The position numbers and the translations under genes are program-made. Of a DNA stretch of 64,000 nt, positions 35,141-45,479 are shown in pieces. This DNA is from Nageia nagi (lineage: Eukaryota; Pinophyta). Location: the NCBI GenBank assembly GCA_050084985.1, contig JBITNC010000001.1:192944001-193008000 (forward strand). Reading direction: 5' to 3'. Positions within the stretch are counted from its first letter, which is position 1. Every line of letters begins with the position of its first letter. The notes beneath the pieces were generated by a model. That model saw nothing but the letters and a program-made list of their open reading frames with translations, did not search any database and had not been told where the DNA came from.

Positions 35141-36320
35141 ATGGTTGAAACCTTCATACCCAAGCATATACTCGATGGTTCCAACTTTGACATATGGAAA
35201 CCTCGTATTAAAGCTGAGTTACAAGCAAGGAAGCTATGGCAAACAGTTAATGAAGACTTGGTCGCTCCTACAGATGAGAAGGCTCTTGAAATCTACAACT
35301 CAAAGAATGAGTTAGCAACTTTAATGATTTATCGTGCACTTTCAGATGACGTACTTCTCATGATCTCTTCTTCAACATCAGTAAAGGAAGCTTGGGATAG
35401 GCTGAAGAAAATTTACCTTAGGTCAAAATTTTCAAGGAGGTTCACTATATTACAAAATTTGTTGCAATATCATCAAGGTGAAGATGAAAGTACTTCTATT
35501 TACTTGAATAAAATCATTGACCTCAAGACATAACTGGTTGGTTGTGGGTGCAACTGGATCAATGATGAGTTCATGGTCTTCATCATTCTTCAAAGCCTTT
35601 CTACAAAGTTCAGTAACTTTGTCATGGTTATGGAAACTAGGCTCGATGATGAAGAAGATGTCATCTCTCTTGATAACCTTTCTAGATTCCTTCTGAAGCA
35701 TGAGGAAATTTTGAATAAGAAAATGTTGAACTTTTCTCTAAAGGACAATAACATTGCTCTAGGAGCAACCAAAACTCCTTTCAAGAAGAAGTTCAAATAT
35801 TATAAATTCAAAGATAACAAATCCTCATCTACCTTCAGGAAGTATGAGAAAAAGGGCAACAATAATGGCAACTTCATGCAAAGGAATGACAAAGCTGGAT
35901 CAAGCAATCCAACACCTTAGGAAAAGTTTGATGGAAATTATAACTTTTGTGGCATCTTTGGGCACAAAAAGTATGATTATCGTAAAAAGAAATTTGCTCA
36001 AAAAGGCAAGGGAAATGCAAATGTGAAAAATTTCAATAATTAAAAGAAGAACAAGCATGCTGCTACTGTTGCCTACTACTCAATGACTCAAACTATTTCA
36101 AATGATTGGATTGTTGATTCAGGATGCACTAATCACATGTGTTATGAAAAGGATAAGTTTGAAAACTTTCATAAGTACAAGAAGGATGCAGTTGTGATAG
36201 GTGATAATACAATCCTTGATGTTCAAGGAATAGGGAGTGTGAAGATTCATGGAAAGGTTCTTGATAATGTCTTTTATGTGCCTAAACTAAGGATGAATCT
36301 TATCTTCGTAATTTAGATTA
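35141..36320 (+). pseudogene. gag: copia-2 gag and protease
   Basis: ATG at 35,141 opens with ETFIPKHILDGSNFDIWKPR, the typical start of copia gag (UBN2 family), as in copia-1. An upstream ATG at 35,117 in frame adds eight residues that copia-1 lacks. The gag core extends to about 35,700 and a basic region to 36,060. The knuckle at 35,939 reads YNFCGIFGHKKYDY, with Tyr in place of the first and last Cys. The protease begins near 36,100 with DWIVDSGCTNHM (DSG active site at 36,115). Stops: TAA 35,531, TAG 35,918, TAA 36,041, TAG 36,314, all in one frame. At 35,531 copia-1 has CAA in place of the stop. Confidence 0.92.
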
Positions 36321-37340
36321 CAAGGAAAGGATACTCATTTGAGTTTACCTCACACTCTTGGTATGTTAAGAAAGGACTTGCCACCTTAATGAAAGGATCA
36401 GTAAAGGATGACCTTTATATTGTGCATCAAGTTCCTTTAAAGATGTGTCTTACTGCAATGTTTGTTCAAAGGGCAATCTTTAGCATCAACGATTAGGGCA
36501 CCTTAACCACAAGAGTATTCAAGATATGAAAAATCAAGAACTTGTAGAAGGTTTACCTAATATTTCACCCATAATTGGTCTCTATAAAAGGTGCATTCTA
36601 GGAAAGATGAATAGGCAAAAATTTGAAAAAGATAAGGTAACTTGGGCTACTCGTCCTCTTCAACTTGTGCATTCAGATTTGATGGGTCTGTTTTAGACTA
36701 AGTCTCTAGAGGGAGCTTCTTATGTTCTGACCTTCATTGATGACTTTAGTAGGATGACATTTGGTTATCTACTTGAGCAAAAGGATCAAACTTTTGACAG
36801 ATTTAAAGACTTCAAGGCTCTTGTTGAAAATCAAACTAATTTTAAGATCAAGATGTTGAGATCTGATAATGGGGGTGAGTATAATAGCAATGAGTTTAAT
36901 GACTATTGTGTTAAACATGGGATCAAGCGATAATTCATAATCCCTTACACCCCTCAACAAAATGCAGTTACTAAAAGGAAGAATTGAACCATCATTGAAA
37001 TGGCAAGGTGCATGTTGGGTAACCTTCCTAGTTTCTTATGGGGTGAAGTTGTTCACACTGCTATTCACAACCTAAATAGGTGTCCTACTAAAGTAGTTGA
37101 AGGTAGAACTCCGTATGAAGCATGGATAGGAAAGAAACCTAACATCTCACACTTTAGGGTCTTCAGTTGTGATGCATTTGCCTTCATTATCTCAGAGAAA
37201 AGAAAGAAGTTGGATAAAAGATCAGAAAAATGCATCTTTGTGGGGTATGATAATCAACATAGAGGTTACAAGCTCTACTCCTCATCCCATAAAATAGTCT
37301 TTATTTTTAGGGATGTCAAGTTCAATGAACTTCTTGAGGA
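36321..37340 (+). pseudogene. pol: copia-2 integrase
   Basis: After a single frame change at about 36,455 the text reads (stop)HQRLGHLNHKSIQDM, the zinc-binding pre-integrase region. It continues LVHSDLMG, FIDDFSRMTFGYL, then MLRSDNGGEYNSNEF with the first two catalytic Asp residues. The third acidic residue is lost: where family members read V-x-E-R-K-N this copy reads VTKRKN (Lys codon AAA at 36,973). Stops are at 36,481, 36,694, 36,931 and 36,985. From 37,000 a clean 277-codon frame carries the integrase C-terminus (MARCMLGNLPSFLWGEVVHT, FRVFSCDAFAF) into RT. Confidence 0.92.
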
Positions 37341-38385
37341 TACGACTTCTCATGCTAAGGTGTCTGATTCAAATGATTCTATGCCTGCACCTAACTGGTT
37401 GGATGATAATGTAGGGAAGTCACCACAAGAGCAAAATTCTCTAGCTCAAAGAATTACAAGGAGTATGACCTTAAATAAATCTTTATTTACCAAAATTGAT
37501 AATACGAATGAGCCATCAACCTTCAAAGAAGCTTCTAAGCAAGAGTGTTGGATGGAAGCCATGAAACTTGAGTATGAGGCACTCATGAAAAATGAAACTT
37601 GGGATTTGGTTCCTTATCCCAATGAGAAAAATGTGATTGGAAATAAATGGATATACAAGGTCAAGTACAATTCTAATGGAGATATTAAAAAATACAAAGC
37701 AAGGTTAGTGGCCAAAGGATTCACTCAAAAATATGGTATTGATTATGAGGAAACCTTTGCTCCTATGGCCAAGATGCCTACTATCAGGATAATCCTTGCT
37801 CTTTCTGTAGCTCAAGGATGGAAAGTTTTTTAACTTGATGTCAAGAGTGCATTTCTCAATGGTGATTTGGATGTAGAAATCTACATGAATCAACCAGAAG
37901 GATTTATTCCAGAAGGTAAAGAGTCTTTTGTGTGCAAGCTAAAGAAGTCTTTGTATGGACTTAAGCAAGCACCTAGAGCATGGTACAAGAAAATTTCAGG
38001 ATTCTTTGTAGATATTGGTTTTTCCAAGTGCTTCTCTAACTCAGATCTCTATGTACTCAATCAAGGAAAAGATGTGGTCTTAATTCTCCTTTATGTGGAT
38101 GATCTTCTAATAACCGGCAATAATATTGAAATCATCCAAGAGTGCATATCCAAACTAAAGGCAACATTTTAAATGACTGATCTAGGTCTATTGCATTACT
38201 ATCTTGGGATGCAAGTATACCAACACAAAGATTGTACTTATCTTAATCAATCTAAGTATATATCATACATCTTGCAAAAGCTTGGAATGGAGGAGTGTAG
38301 ATATGCTGCAATACCTATTTCTATTGGAATCATTGTATCTTTGAGCTCAGATTCTCAGTTGGCTGATGCTACAGCTTATAGGTAA
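37341..38385 (+). pseudogene. pol: copia-2 reverse transcriptase
   Basis: The linker carries a Ser/Thr/Lys-rich stretch, then RT from about 37,530: ECWMEAMKLEYEALMKNETW, RLVAKGFTQKYGIDYEETFA, a TAA at 37,831 (CAA in copia-1 and copia-3), LDVKSAFLNGDLDVEIYMNQ, KLKKSLYGLKQAPRAWYKKI. The catalytic YVDD is intact at 38,092-38,103. A TAA at 38,170 replaces GAA of the siblings. A TAA at 38,383 is shared with copia-1 and copia-3. The copy is inactive because of the stops only. Confidence 0.93.
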
Positions 38386-39057
38386 TTGATTGGTAGTCTT
38401 CTGTATCTGACTATGTCTCAAGCTGATATTGCCTTTGTAGTGAATCTGATGGCATGATTCATGCAAAAACCATATGTTAAACACCTCAATGCTATTAAGC
38501 AAATCTTGAGGTATGTGGCAAGGACAAAGGATCTTGCTCTTAAGTATTCCAAAGTGCCCTCAATTGTTCTCTCTGGGTTCTCAAATTCTGATTATGGAGG
38601 AGATAGAGATGATAGAAAATCAACCTCTGCATATGTGTTTAGCATTGGTTCAGGTGCTATCTCTTGGGCTTCCAAGAAGCAACCTACTATGACTCTTTCT
38701 ACCACTAAAGCTGAATATCGAGCCATGTATGTTGTTGCCCAAGAAGCTATTTGGCTTAGGCATCTTTTGAATGAAATTAGGTATGAGCAAAATGGCCCAT
38801 GTCTTATTTCTTCAGACAATCAATTGGCTATCTCTTTGGCTAAGAATCTTGTGTTCCATCAGAGAACCAAACATGTGGAAATCCAAGCCTATTTTATCAG
38901 GGAGAAGGTTCTAGATGACATCATACACTTGGAGTATTGTCCATCTACTGAAAACTCCACTAATTTATTCACCAAGCCCCTTCTTGAAGCTTAGTTTAGC
39001 AAGCTTAGGGATTCTCTCGGGTTGGTGAAGTTGCCCTCAAGGGGGAGTGAAGTTTGA
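38386..39057 (+). pseudogene. pol: copia-2 RNase H and end of pol
   Basis: Reads LIGSLLYLTMSQADIAFVVN, a TGA at 38,458 (CGA in copia-3), then a clean stretch from 38,461: LNAIKQILRYVARTKDLALK, YVFSIGSGAISWASKKQPTM, STTKAEYRAMYVVAQEAIWL, LFTKPLLEA. A TAG at 38,992 (CAA in copia-3) precedes the tail FSKLRDSLGLVKLPSRGSEV and the natural TGA at 39,055. The last codons overlap a purine tract. Confidence 0.93.
39039..39047 (+). promoter_or_regulatory. Polypurine tract at the end of pol
   Basis: AAGGGGGAG inside the final pol codons (S-R-G-S). The same nine bases recur at 40,151-40,159 directly before the 3' LTR. Copia-3 has the same pair (reverse complement at 59,264-59,275 and 58,247-58,256). Confidence 0.6.
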
Positions 39058-39126
39058 ACTTTTGTTAGTGATGACAATTTCACCTCTAAGAGGCCTTTTT
39101 GTTGTTATAGAGTGTTGATTATGATA

Positions 39127-39680
39127 TACCTTCGTGGTAAGTTTACTCTGCATGAGAAACTTGTTGTACATTTTATACCTCCATGGTAAGTTTACTCTAC
39201 GTGAGAAACTTGTTGTACATTTTATACCTCCGTGGTAAGTTTTCTCTATGTGAGAAACTTGTTGTACATTTTATACCTCCATGGTAAGTTTGCTCTGCGT
39301 GAGAAACTTGTTGTACATTTTATACCTCCATGGTAAGTTTACTCTACGTGAGAAACTTGTACATTTTATACCTCTGTGGTAAGTTTGCTCTACGTGAGAA
39401 ACTTGTTGTACATTTTATACCTCCGTGGTAAGTTTTCTCTGTGTGAGAAACTTGTACATTTTATACCTCCGTGGTAAGTTTTCTCTTCGTGAGAAACTTA
39501 TTGTACATTTTATACCTCTGTGGTAAGTTTGCTCTACATGAGAAACTTGTTTTACAATTTTTTTTTAGCATATAATTAATATACCTCTGTGGTAAGTTCG
39601 CTCTACGTGAGGAACTTGTTGTACATTTTATACCTCCATGGTAAGTTTGCTCTGCGTGAGAAACTTGTTGTACAATTTTT
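39127..39680 (+). repeat. Eleven-copy array of a 49-base hairpin-forming repeat
   Basis: The word TGGTAAG starts at 39,135, 39,184, 39,233, 39,282, 39,331, 39,377, 39,426, 39,472, 39,521, 39,590 and 39,639. The spacing is 49, with two units shortened to 46 and one stretched to 69. Each unit contains AAGTTTnCTCTnCGTGAGAA followed by ACTT, so AAGTTT pairs with AAACTT and CTC with GAG. It lies in the 3' non-coding region of copia-2. Decayed relatives are in copia-1 (30,240-30,370) and copia-3 (58,720-59,110). Confidence 0.97.
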
Positions 39681-40150
39681 ATGCTCTATTAAGAATCAAC
39701 ACATGTCTATATACAACAGGTGACTATGAGTGATGGCTTGGCATCTCCGTGATGACTTATAGTGCACCATTGATCAATTATTTATAAGATGGCATTATTT
39801 GATTCTTTTATTTGAATATATAATGCATCTAACTGATTTTGTTCATGAGTTGCTTGTAGCATGCAGGATCTTCTTCAGAAATGCAGGTTACTCACCTTGT
39901 GTAAGCAAGCTCATGGAGACTCACATGTCAGCTTAAAGTTGATCGACTACTATGTACAGTGAAACCAGTTGTGGTTAATGATTGTATTGTAAACCATTTT
40001 TTCAAATGGTAATGTAGTGAGTCTCAAACTAGTTCTCAAAAAGATTCTCAAATATGTAAATGTTCTCATCTCCACTTGTATCTCTATGGAGGAGAACTCT
40101 CTCTTACTCTCTCTCTCTTTCTCTTCTATGCTCTATCCCAATATTGCATT
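39681..40150 (+). other. Conserved 3' non-coding region of copia-2
   Basis: Non-coding but clearly homologous to 29,761-30,200 and 58,257-58,690 on the other strand. Shared words include ATGACTTATAGTGCACCATTGA at 39,753 (22 bases, given here only as a locator), the GTTGTGGTTAATGATTGTAT stretch at 39,968, and a CT-rich run ending at the purine tract. Confidence 0.8.
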
Positions 40151-40159
40151 AAGGGGGAG
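40151..40159 (+). promoter_or_regulatory. Polypurine tract of copia-2
   Basis: AAGGGGGAG immediately before the LTR start TGTTAG at 40,160, the expected primer for plus-strand DNA synthesis. Confidence 0.9.
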
Positions 40160-40647
40160 TGTTAGAATTTGTAATGAAATATTGTGAATATCTAAACTCC
40201 TTGTAAATTCAATTAATCACTTAAAGGATATGTAGATACCTTAAGGGATTAATTGAATTCTTTATTATGTAGACTTTGACCTTATCATGTGGTTAGGTGG
40301 TAGGTTAAACTTAGGTGATACATTTATTGTAACCCTAACCTTACCCTTAGGTTAAAGGGAGGTTAGGGAGGTGCTCTCATGCTATAAATAGAGGGCCTCT
40401 GCTCTTGTAACATAACTAAGATTTGGAGTAAGATTACTCTACTAGTTTATGTAGGAGAGAAAGAGAATTGTAGTAAGAGGTGCATAGATTGAGAATTGAG
40501 AACTAGTTGTGGATGTACTCCCAAGGAGGGAGGAACCACATTATATTGGTGTTATCTTGTGTGAATGGTGTTATTAGCTTGTAGATGTTGAATGATAGTT
40601 TCCTATAGTCTTGAACCTTGAGGATTAGTGTAGTTCTAATTCTTTCA
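40160..40647 (+). repeat. 3' LTR of copia-2
   Basis: 488 bases, TGTTAGAATT to TTCTTTCA. TATA box CTATAAATAGAGG at 40,382. Same family as the copia-4 LTR at 62,040-62,518. Followed directly by the ATCTT duplication (40,648-40,652). Confidence 0.97.
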
Positions 40648-42299
40648 ATCTTTTTGTACTATGCCCTAGGTGCTTGCTTAAGTCCATACAAAGACTTCTT
40701 TAACTTGCACATAAAAGATTCTTTACCTTCAATAACAAATCCTTCTAGTTGGTTCATGTATATTTTTATATCTAAGTCACCACTGAGAAAAGCACTCTTG
40801 ACATCAAGTTGAAAAACTTTCCATTCCTAAGCTACTGAAAAAGTTGGGATTACCCTAATAGTAGGCATCTTACCACTGGAGGTTTCCTCATAATCAACTT
40901 TATATTTTTAAGTGAAACCCTTAGCTACTAACTTTACTTTGTATTTATCAATCTCTCCAATTGAATTATAGTTGACCTTATAAATCCATTTATTATCAAT
41001 CACATTTTATTAATTACGATAAAGAACCAAATCCTAAGTTTGATTTTTCATTAGAGCCTCATTCACCTAGCACTCATACTTTGAAGATTGTTTGTAATAT
41101 GAGGGCTCATTCTTGCTATCAATTTTGAAAAATAAGGATTTATTAATGATCATACTCCTTGTTATCCTTTATGTTAGAGAGTTTTGTTTCTTAGGTGACA
41201 AATCCACACTAACATCCAACCAGTTAGGAGCAACAAAAGAATCATCACCCTTATCAAAGTTCTCACAAGAAGCAAACTCTTTAGGTAGTTAATTAAACTT
41301 TACATCCCTTAGCACATAGACTACTCTTAAGGAAGGTTGGTATAGCCTGTAGCCTCTATGTTGATTGTAATAGCCCATAAAGATACATTTTTTGGATCTT
41401 TTATCCAACTTCTTTCTTTTCTTAGAAATAATAAAGGCATAGGCATCACAACCAAATACCCTAAAGTGAGATATGTTAGGTTTCTTTGTCCATGCCTCAT
41501 ATGGAGTTTTACCTTCAACTGCTTTCATAAGACATCTATTTAATATGTAGATTGCAATATTTATAGCTTCACCCCATAAGAAGCTAGGAAGATGTTCCAA
41601 CATACATCTTGCCATTTCTTGAATGGTTCTATTCTTTCTTTTGATTACATCATTCTACTAAGAAGTGTAAGGGATAGTAAATTTTCTCTTGATTCCATAC
41701 TTGGTACAAAAATCATTGAATTCATTGCTATTATACTTACCCCCATTATCAGATCTTAACATCTTGACTTTGAATCAAGATTGATTTTCTACCAAGGATT
41801 TGAAATCTTTGAACTTATCAAAGGTTTGATCTTTATTCTCTATAAGATAACCAAATATCATCTTGTTGTAATCATTAATAAAGGTCAAAATATAAGATGC
41901 TCTCTTAAGTGACTTAGTCAAAAATGGACCTATCAAATCTAATTGCATAAGTTGAAGAGGTTGACTTGCTCTAGTTACCTTATCTTTTGAAAATTTTTAC
42001 CAATTCATTTTACCTAGAATGTATTTCTCACAAAGACTAATTGTAGGTGATATTGTAGGAAAGCTTTCCACAAGTTCATGGTCTTTCATAAGTTGAATGT
42101 TCTTATGGTTTAGGTGGCATAATCGATGGTGCCAAAGATTGCCTCTAAAGAAAACATTAGTTGTAAGACACATCTTTTTTGAAGATTAATCCATAATGTA
42201 AAGGTCATCTTTTAATGAACCTTTCACCAAAGTGGCAACACCCTTTTTCATGCACTAAGAGTGTGAGTTATACTCAAAGGAGTAACCCTTCCTTGCAAC
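40648..42299 (-). pseudogene. pol: copia-1 integrase and N-terminal RT
   Basis: Minus-strand reading, upstream half of the pol split by copia-2. The RT part (40,653-41,280) shows VFQLDVKSAFLSGDLDIKIY near 40,800. Integrase C-terminus at 41,615-41,289 reads MARCMLEHLPSFLWGEAINI, FRVFGCDAYAFIISKKRKKL. The core contains SDNGGKYNSNEF. The third catalytic residue is Lys (codon at 41,640-41,642, VIKRKNRT), the same change as in copia-2. Further upstream the pre-integrase text is broken near 42,000-42,250. A TAG at 42,300 separates it from the protease, at the same site as TAG 36,314 in copia-2. Confidence 0.88.
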
Positions 42300-43444
42300 C
42301 TAAATTATGGAAATAAGATTCATAATGAGTTTTGGCACATAAAGCACGTTCTCAAGAATCTTTCTTTGTATCAACATACTTCCAATACCTTGAATATTAA
42401 GGACTACATTATCACCTATAACAAATGCATCTTTTTTATATTTATGAAAGTTTTCAAACTTATTCTTTTCAAAACACATGTGATTAGTGCATCCAGAATC
42501 AACAATCCAATCATTTGACAAAGTGTGATACTTGAAGAAAAAGAAAGCAACATAAGCATAATTCTTGTCCTTCTTATTATTGGATTTATTTGGTTTTTCA
42601 TATCCTTCTTCATCTTGCCCTTTATTTTTCTTAAAGCAATTAGCTTCCAAATGACCATAGATGCCACAAAAATTATAATTCCTATCAAATTTGGCTTTGA
42701 TTTTCTTTAACTTATCATGATCATAATTCATCTTATTCTCACCTTTATTGAAGTTCTTCTTAAGAGCATCAAAAATCTTCTTATGGTTATGGTTTTTCTT
42801 TTTGAAGTGAGGCTTCATTGGACCAAGTGCCACAGATAGTTCCTTAGGAGTGGTGATCAACATTTTATTGTTAAGTATTTCCTCATACTTCAAAAGAATC
42901 CTTGATAGATTTTCCAATGAGAACATTTATTTTCCATCATCAAGCTTAGTTTTAATAACATTACAAACTGATTAAATTTAGCAAAGAGGCTTTGAAGGAT
43001 GATGAAAGTTAGAAACTCATCATTGATCCACTTGCAACCACACCCCACAAGTTGGATCCTAAGGTCAATAACCTTATTCAGATATATAGCCATACCTTCA
43101 TTTTTCTCTTGATGTGATTGAAGCAACTTTTAAAGAATGGTGAACCTCCTAGAAAATTTTGTGCCAAGGTAGATACTCTTTATTTTATCCCAAGCTTCCT
43201 TTGCAGTGTTTAAAGAAGATATCATGAGGAGGATCTCATCTGAAAATGCATAAAATATCATATAAATTTCCATATCATTCTTGGTATTATAAGCTTCAAA
43301 TTCCTACTTTCTTGATGGATCAACTTGGTTTTTATTGACAATCATCCAAATTTTTTGTGCTTGAAGTTCTACCTTTATCCTAGGTTCCCAAATACCATAG
43401 TTGGAACCATCTAAGATATGCTTTGGTGCAAAAGAGTGTCCCAT
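42300..43444 (-). pseudogene. gag: copia-1 gag and protease
   Basis: The ATG at 43,444 (minus) opens with GHSFAPKHILDGSNYGIWEP. Gag continues with one stop near 43,310 and another near 43,130, with a frame change near 42,900. The clean frame 42,926-42,300 carries the end of gag, the knuckle NFCGIYGHLEANC preceded by Tyr instead of the first Cys, and the protease active site WIVDSGCTNHMCFEKNKFEN. Gag forms the particle and the protease matures it. Confidence 0.9.
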
Positions 43445-45465
43445 TGCTACAAAATAATATAGAGATAAATAATGTAAACATACATGTTGAAAAAATATTA
43501 ATTATATAAAACATGTTTAAACTAATAAAAAATCAAATGCTTAATTGTTAAAAAGAATAATAATCATACATCCAACATCTTTGTCACCAAGTCTTATCAA
43601 AGAGAGGGAAAAGTTTAGGCTTATTTTCTTATCTAAAATTAGGCCTTCACTCAAATACCCATATGGAGCCCAAGTCCTACCAATTCTCAACTAGTTCCCC
43701 TTAGTTAGCGATATACTCTCACAAGGAGAAGTACTAATTATTTTCCAAGGTTGTGATGTATGTTGGATCAGCCAAATTAATTATCTTGATTAAGTTTTTA
43801 GTTTTTCTCCTAGGTTATTAAGATAATCTCTGAATGGACGAGCGGACATATGGTATCACTACACACATGTTTATCCACCTATATGGAGCTAAATCTAGAT
43901 CAACAAAGATTTAGGGGCAATTAAGAAGTACAAACTTTTCACCACTTAGATCATTTAATTAAAAGGCTCCAATCCACCTTATCCTCACCTCATGGCTCCC
44001 TTAACAAGTCATGTTATGAAAAAAAATATGCAGATGTATTCATTTTAGATGGAAGCAATTTTCAATATTTACATATAAAGTAAAAGTGTAAAATAAATAA
44101 AGTGTTTTAAAAAATGAAACTACATCTCACATCATCGATAAGTATGAACCAAAGAGCCAATGGGTTTTGTCACAACCCGTAATGGATATTTTTTAAAGGT
44201 TCATTAATTTTAAGTAACAACAAATAAGCCTAAGAGTCAAATGGGTTTTGTTACAACCCCTAATGAAACTCTATACAAAGGTTCATAATCTAAAAATTGA
44301 GGAATGCTTCCGTTTGTTACTTAAAAAATAGACTTAAAATAATTCCTTATTTGCAATTTAACATAAGCAAGTATTTAAGTGAACTTTTATTCAACCACAT
44401 GTATAAGGTTAAAATAATAAACCATGCATTAAATTTTTTTATCCATTTAGCAATATGCATTAGGAAAAAAAATAATGCAAAAAAACAAATTATCTAACCA
44501 CATGTGTGCATGGTAATAAGCATGCATTAAAACAAATCAACATTGATTTATGCATACATAATTAATCCATGCATTATTAATATTAATTTATGAATAATTA
44601 ATTAACATTAATCCATCCATGCATAATTAATTTCCCACTTAAAGGCATGCTATTTAAAAAAAAAAAACTCTTAATATAACTTGCACTTAAGGCAAAATTA
44701 GCAAATAAAGACTCAAACTTTAAATAGCAATTAATGCAACTTTTAGCTCATGCTATTTTTTTAATAAAATGAACAACATATATATATATATATATATATA
44801 AATGCATGCATGCAATATAAAGCTCTCTAAAAAATGCATGCATGTAATTTATGATTTTTAACAATTCATGCATGTATTTTTCTATTTTTTTTAAACGCAT
44901 GCATGGAGTATATTAAAAAAATGCATGCATGTAAAATATTAATATTTTTTTAAAAAAAATGCATACATGTAATTTGCATGCAATTTTATTTTTACAAACA
45001 TATTAGTATTGTAAAAAACAAATTTGCAATAATAACATTATAGTTAAAAAAAATTGCAAAACTTTTAACTATCTCTACATTAAGTAGAAACTTGCAAATT
45101 TAAACTATAATAACTTATTATTGCTAAATTTAAGTAAATTTACTCAAAACATGTATATTATTGCTACACATTAGGCAATTTTACTTAAAAAATTGTAACT
45201 TAACAAGCTAAAATAATGTATAGTAATAACATTATATTAAACTAACATGTTAGTATAACAACGATGTATTATCTACTTTAATCAAACTTTGTTAAACTTA
45301 AACCTGATAATTAAGGAACCAAAATGGTTAGTAATAAATCCAAATTTGACAATAAATAAGGTAGGAGAAAAATTATACTTTCAATCCCTTTTTACTTCAC
45401 TAAAGTAGATTGAGAAAGAAGAGGAATGGACCTTCAAGGATGTTGAAGAGGAGCCTCCAATAATT
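43445..45465 (-). other. Leader of copia-1
   Basis: About 2 kb, unusually long for a copia leader. The gag-proximal part (43,445-44,290) is homologous to 34,440-35,140 of copia-2. Centre: an (AT) run at 44,779-44,801 and a cluster of TGCATG/CATGCATG words at 44,803-44,985. No conserved open frame. Confidence 0.75.
44803..44985. repeat. Cluster of TGCATGCATG words in the copia-1 leader
   Basis: At least five palindromic GCATGC-type words in about 180 bases, separated by T- or A-rich spacers. Similar single words (TGCATG, GCATGC) occur in the copia-2 leader at 34,195-34,340. Confidence 0.7.
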
Positions 45466-45477
45466 GCTCTAATGCCA
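45466..45477 (-). promoter_or_regulatory. Primer binding site of copia-1
   Basis: The minus strand reads TGGCATTAGAGC, two bases from TGGTATCAGAGC (initiator tRNA-Met type), two bases inside the LTR edge. Confidence 0.8.
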
Positions 45478-45479
45478 CT

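Larger units (their letters stand above)
31767..40647 (+). mobile_element. Ty1/copia element copia-2 (plus), inserted in copia-1 RT
   Basis: Bounded by a truncated 5' LTR (31,767-32,024) and a full 3' LTR (40,160-40,647) with perfect ATCTT duplications. Inside are leader, a nearly colinear gag-pol (35,141-39,057; one frame change but over a dozen stops), a hairpin repeat array and a purine tract. The 258 comparable LTR bases differ at five positions with no gaps by my count, so this is the youngest measurable insertion here. Its 5' LTR was later broken by a chromovirus piece. The second half of that LTR and the primer site are not found. Confidence 0.93.

Noticed and set aside
36314-36316. 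Programmed stop readthrough at the protease end in copia-1 and copia-2
   Set aside because: The shared TAG is real, but the following bases do not fit the CARYYA readthrough context and copia-3 has a sense codon, so shared decay is the simpler reading.
39127-39680. Array resembling CRISPR repeats
   Set aside because: Units are contiguous with no unique spacers, in the 3' region of a plant retrotransposon.
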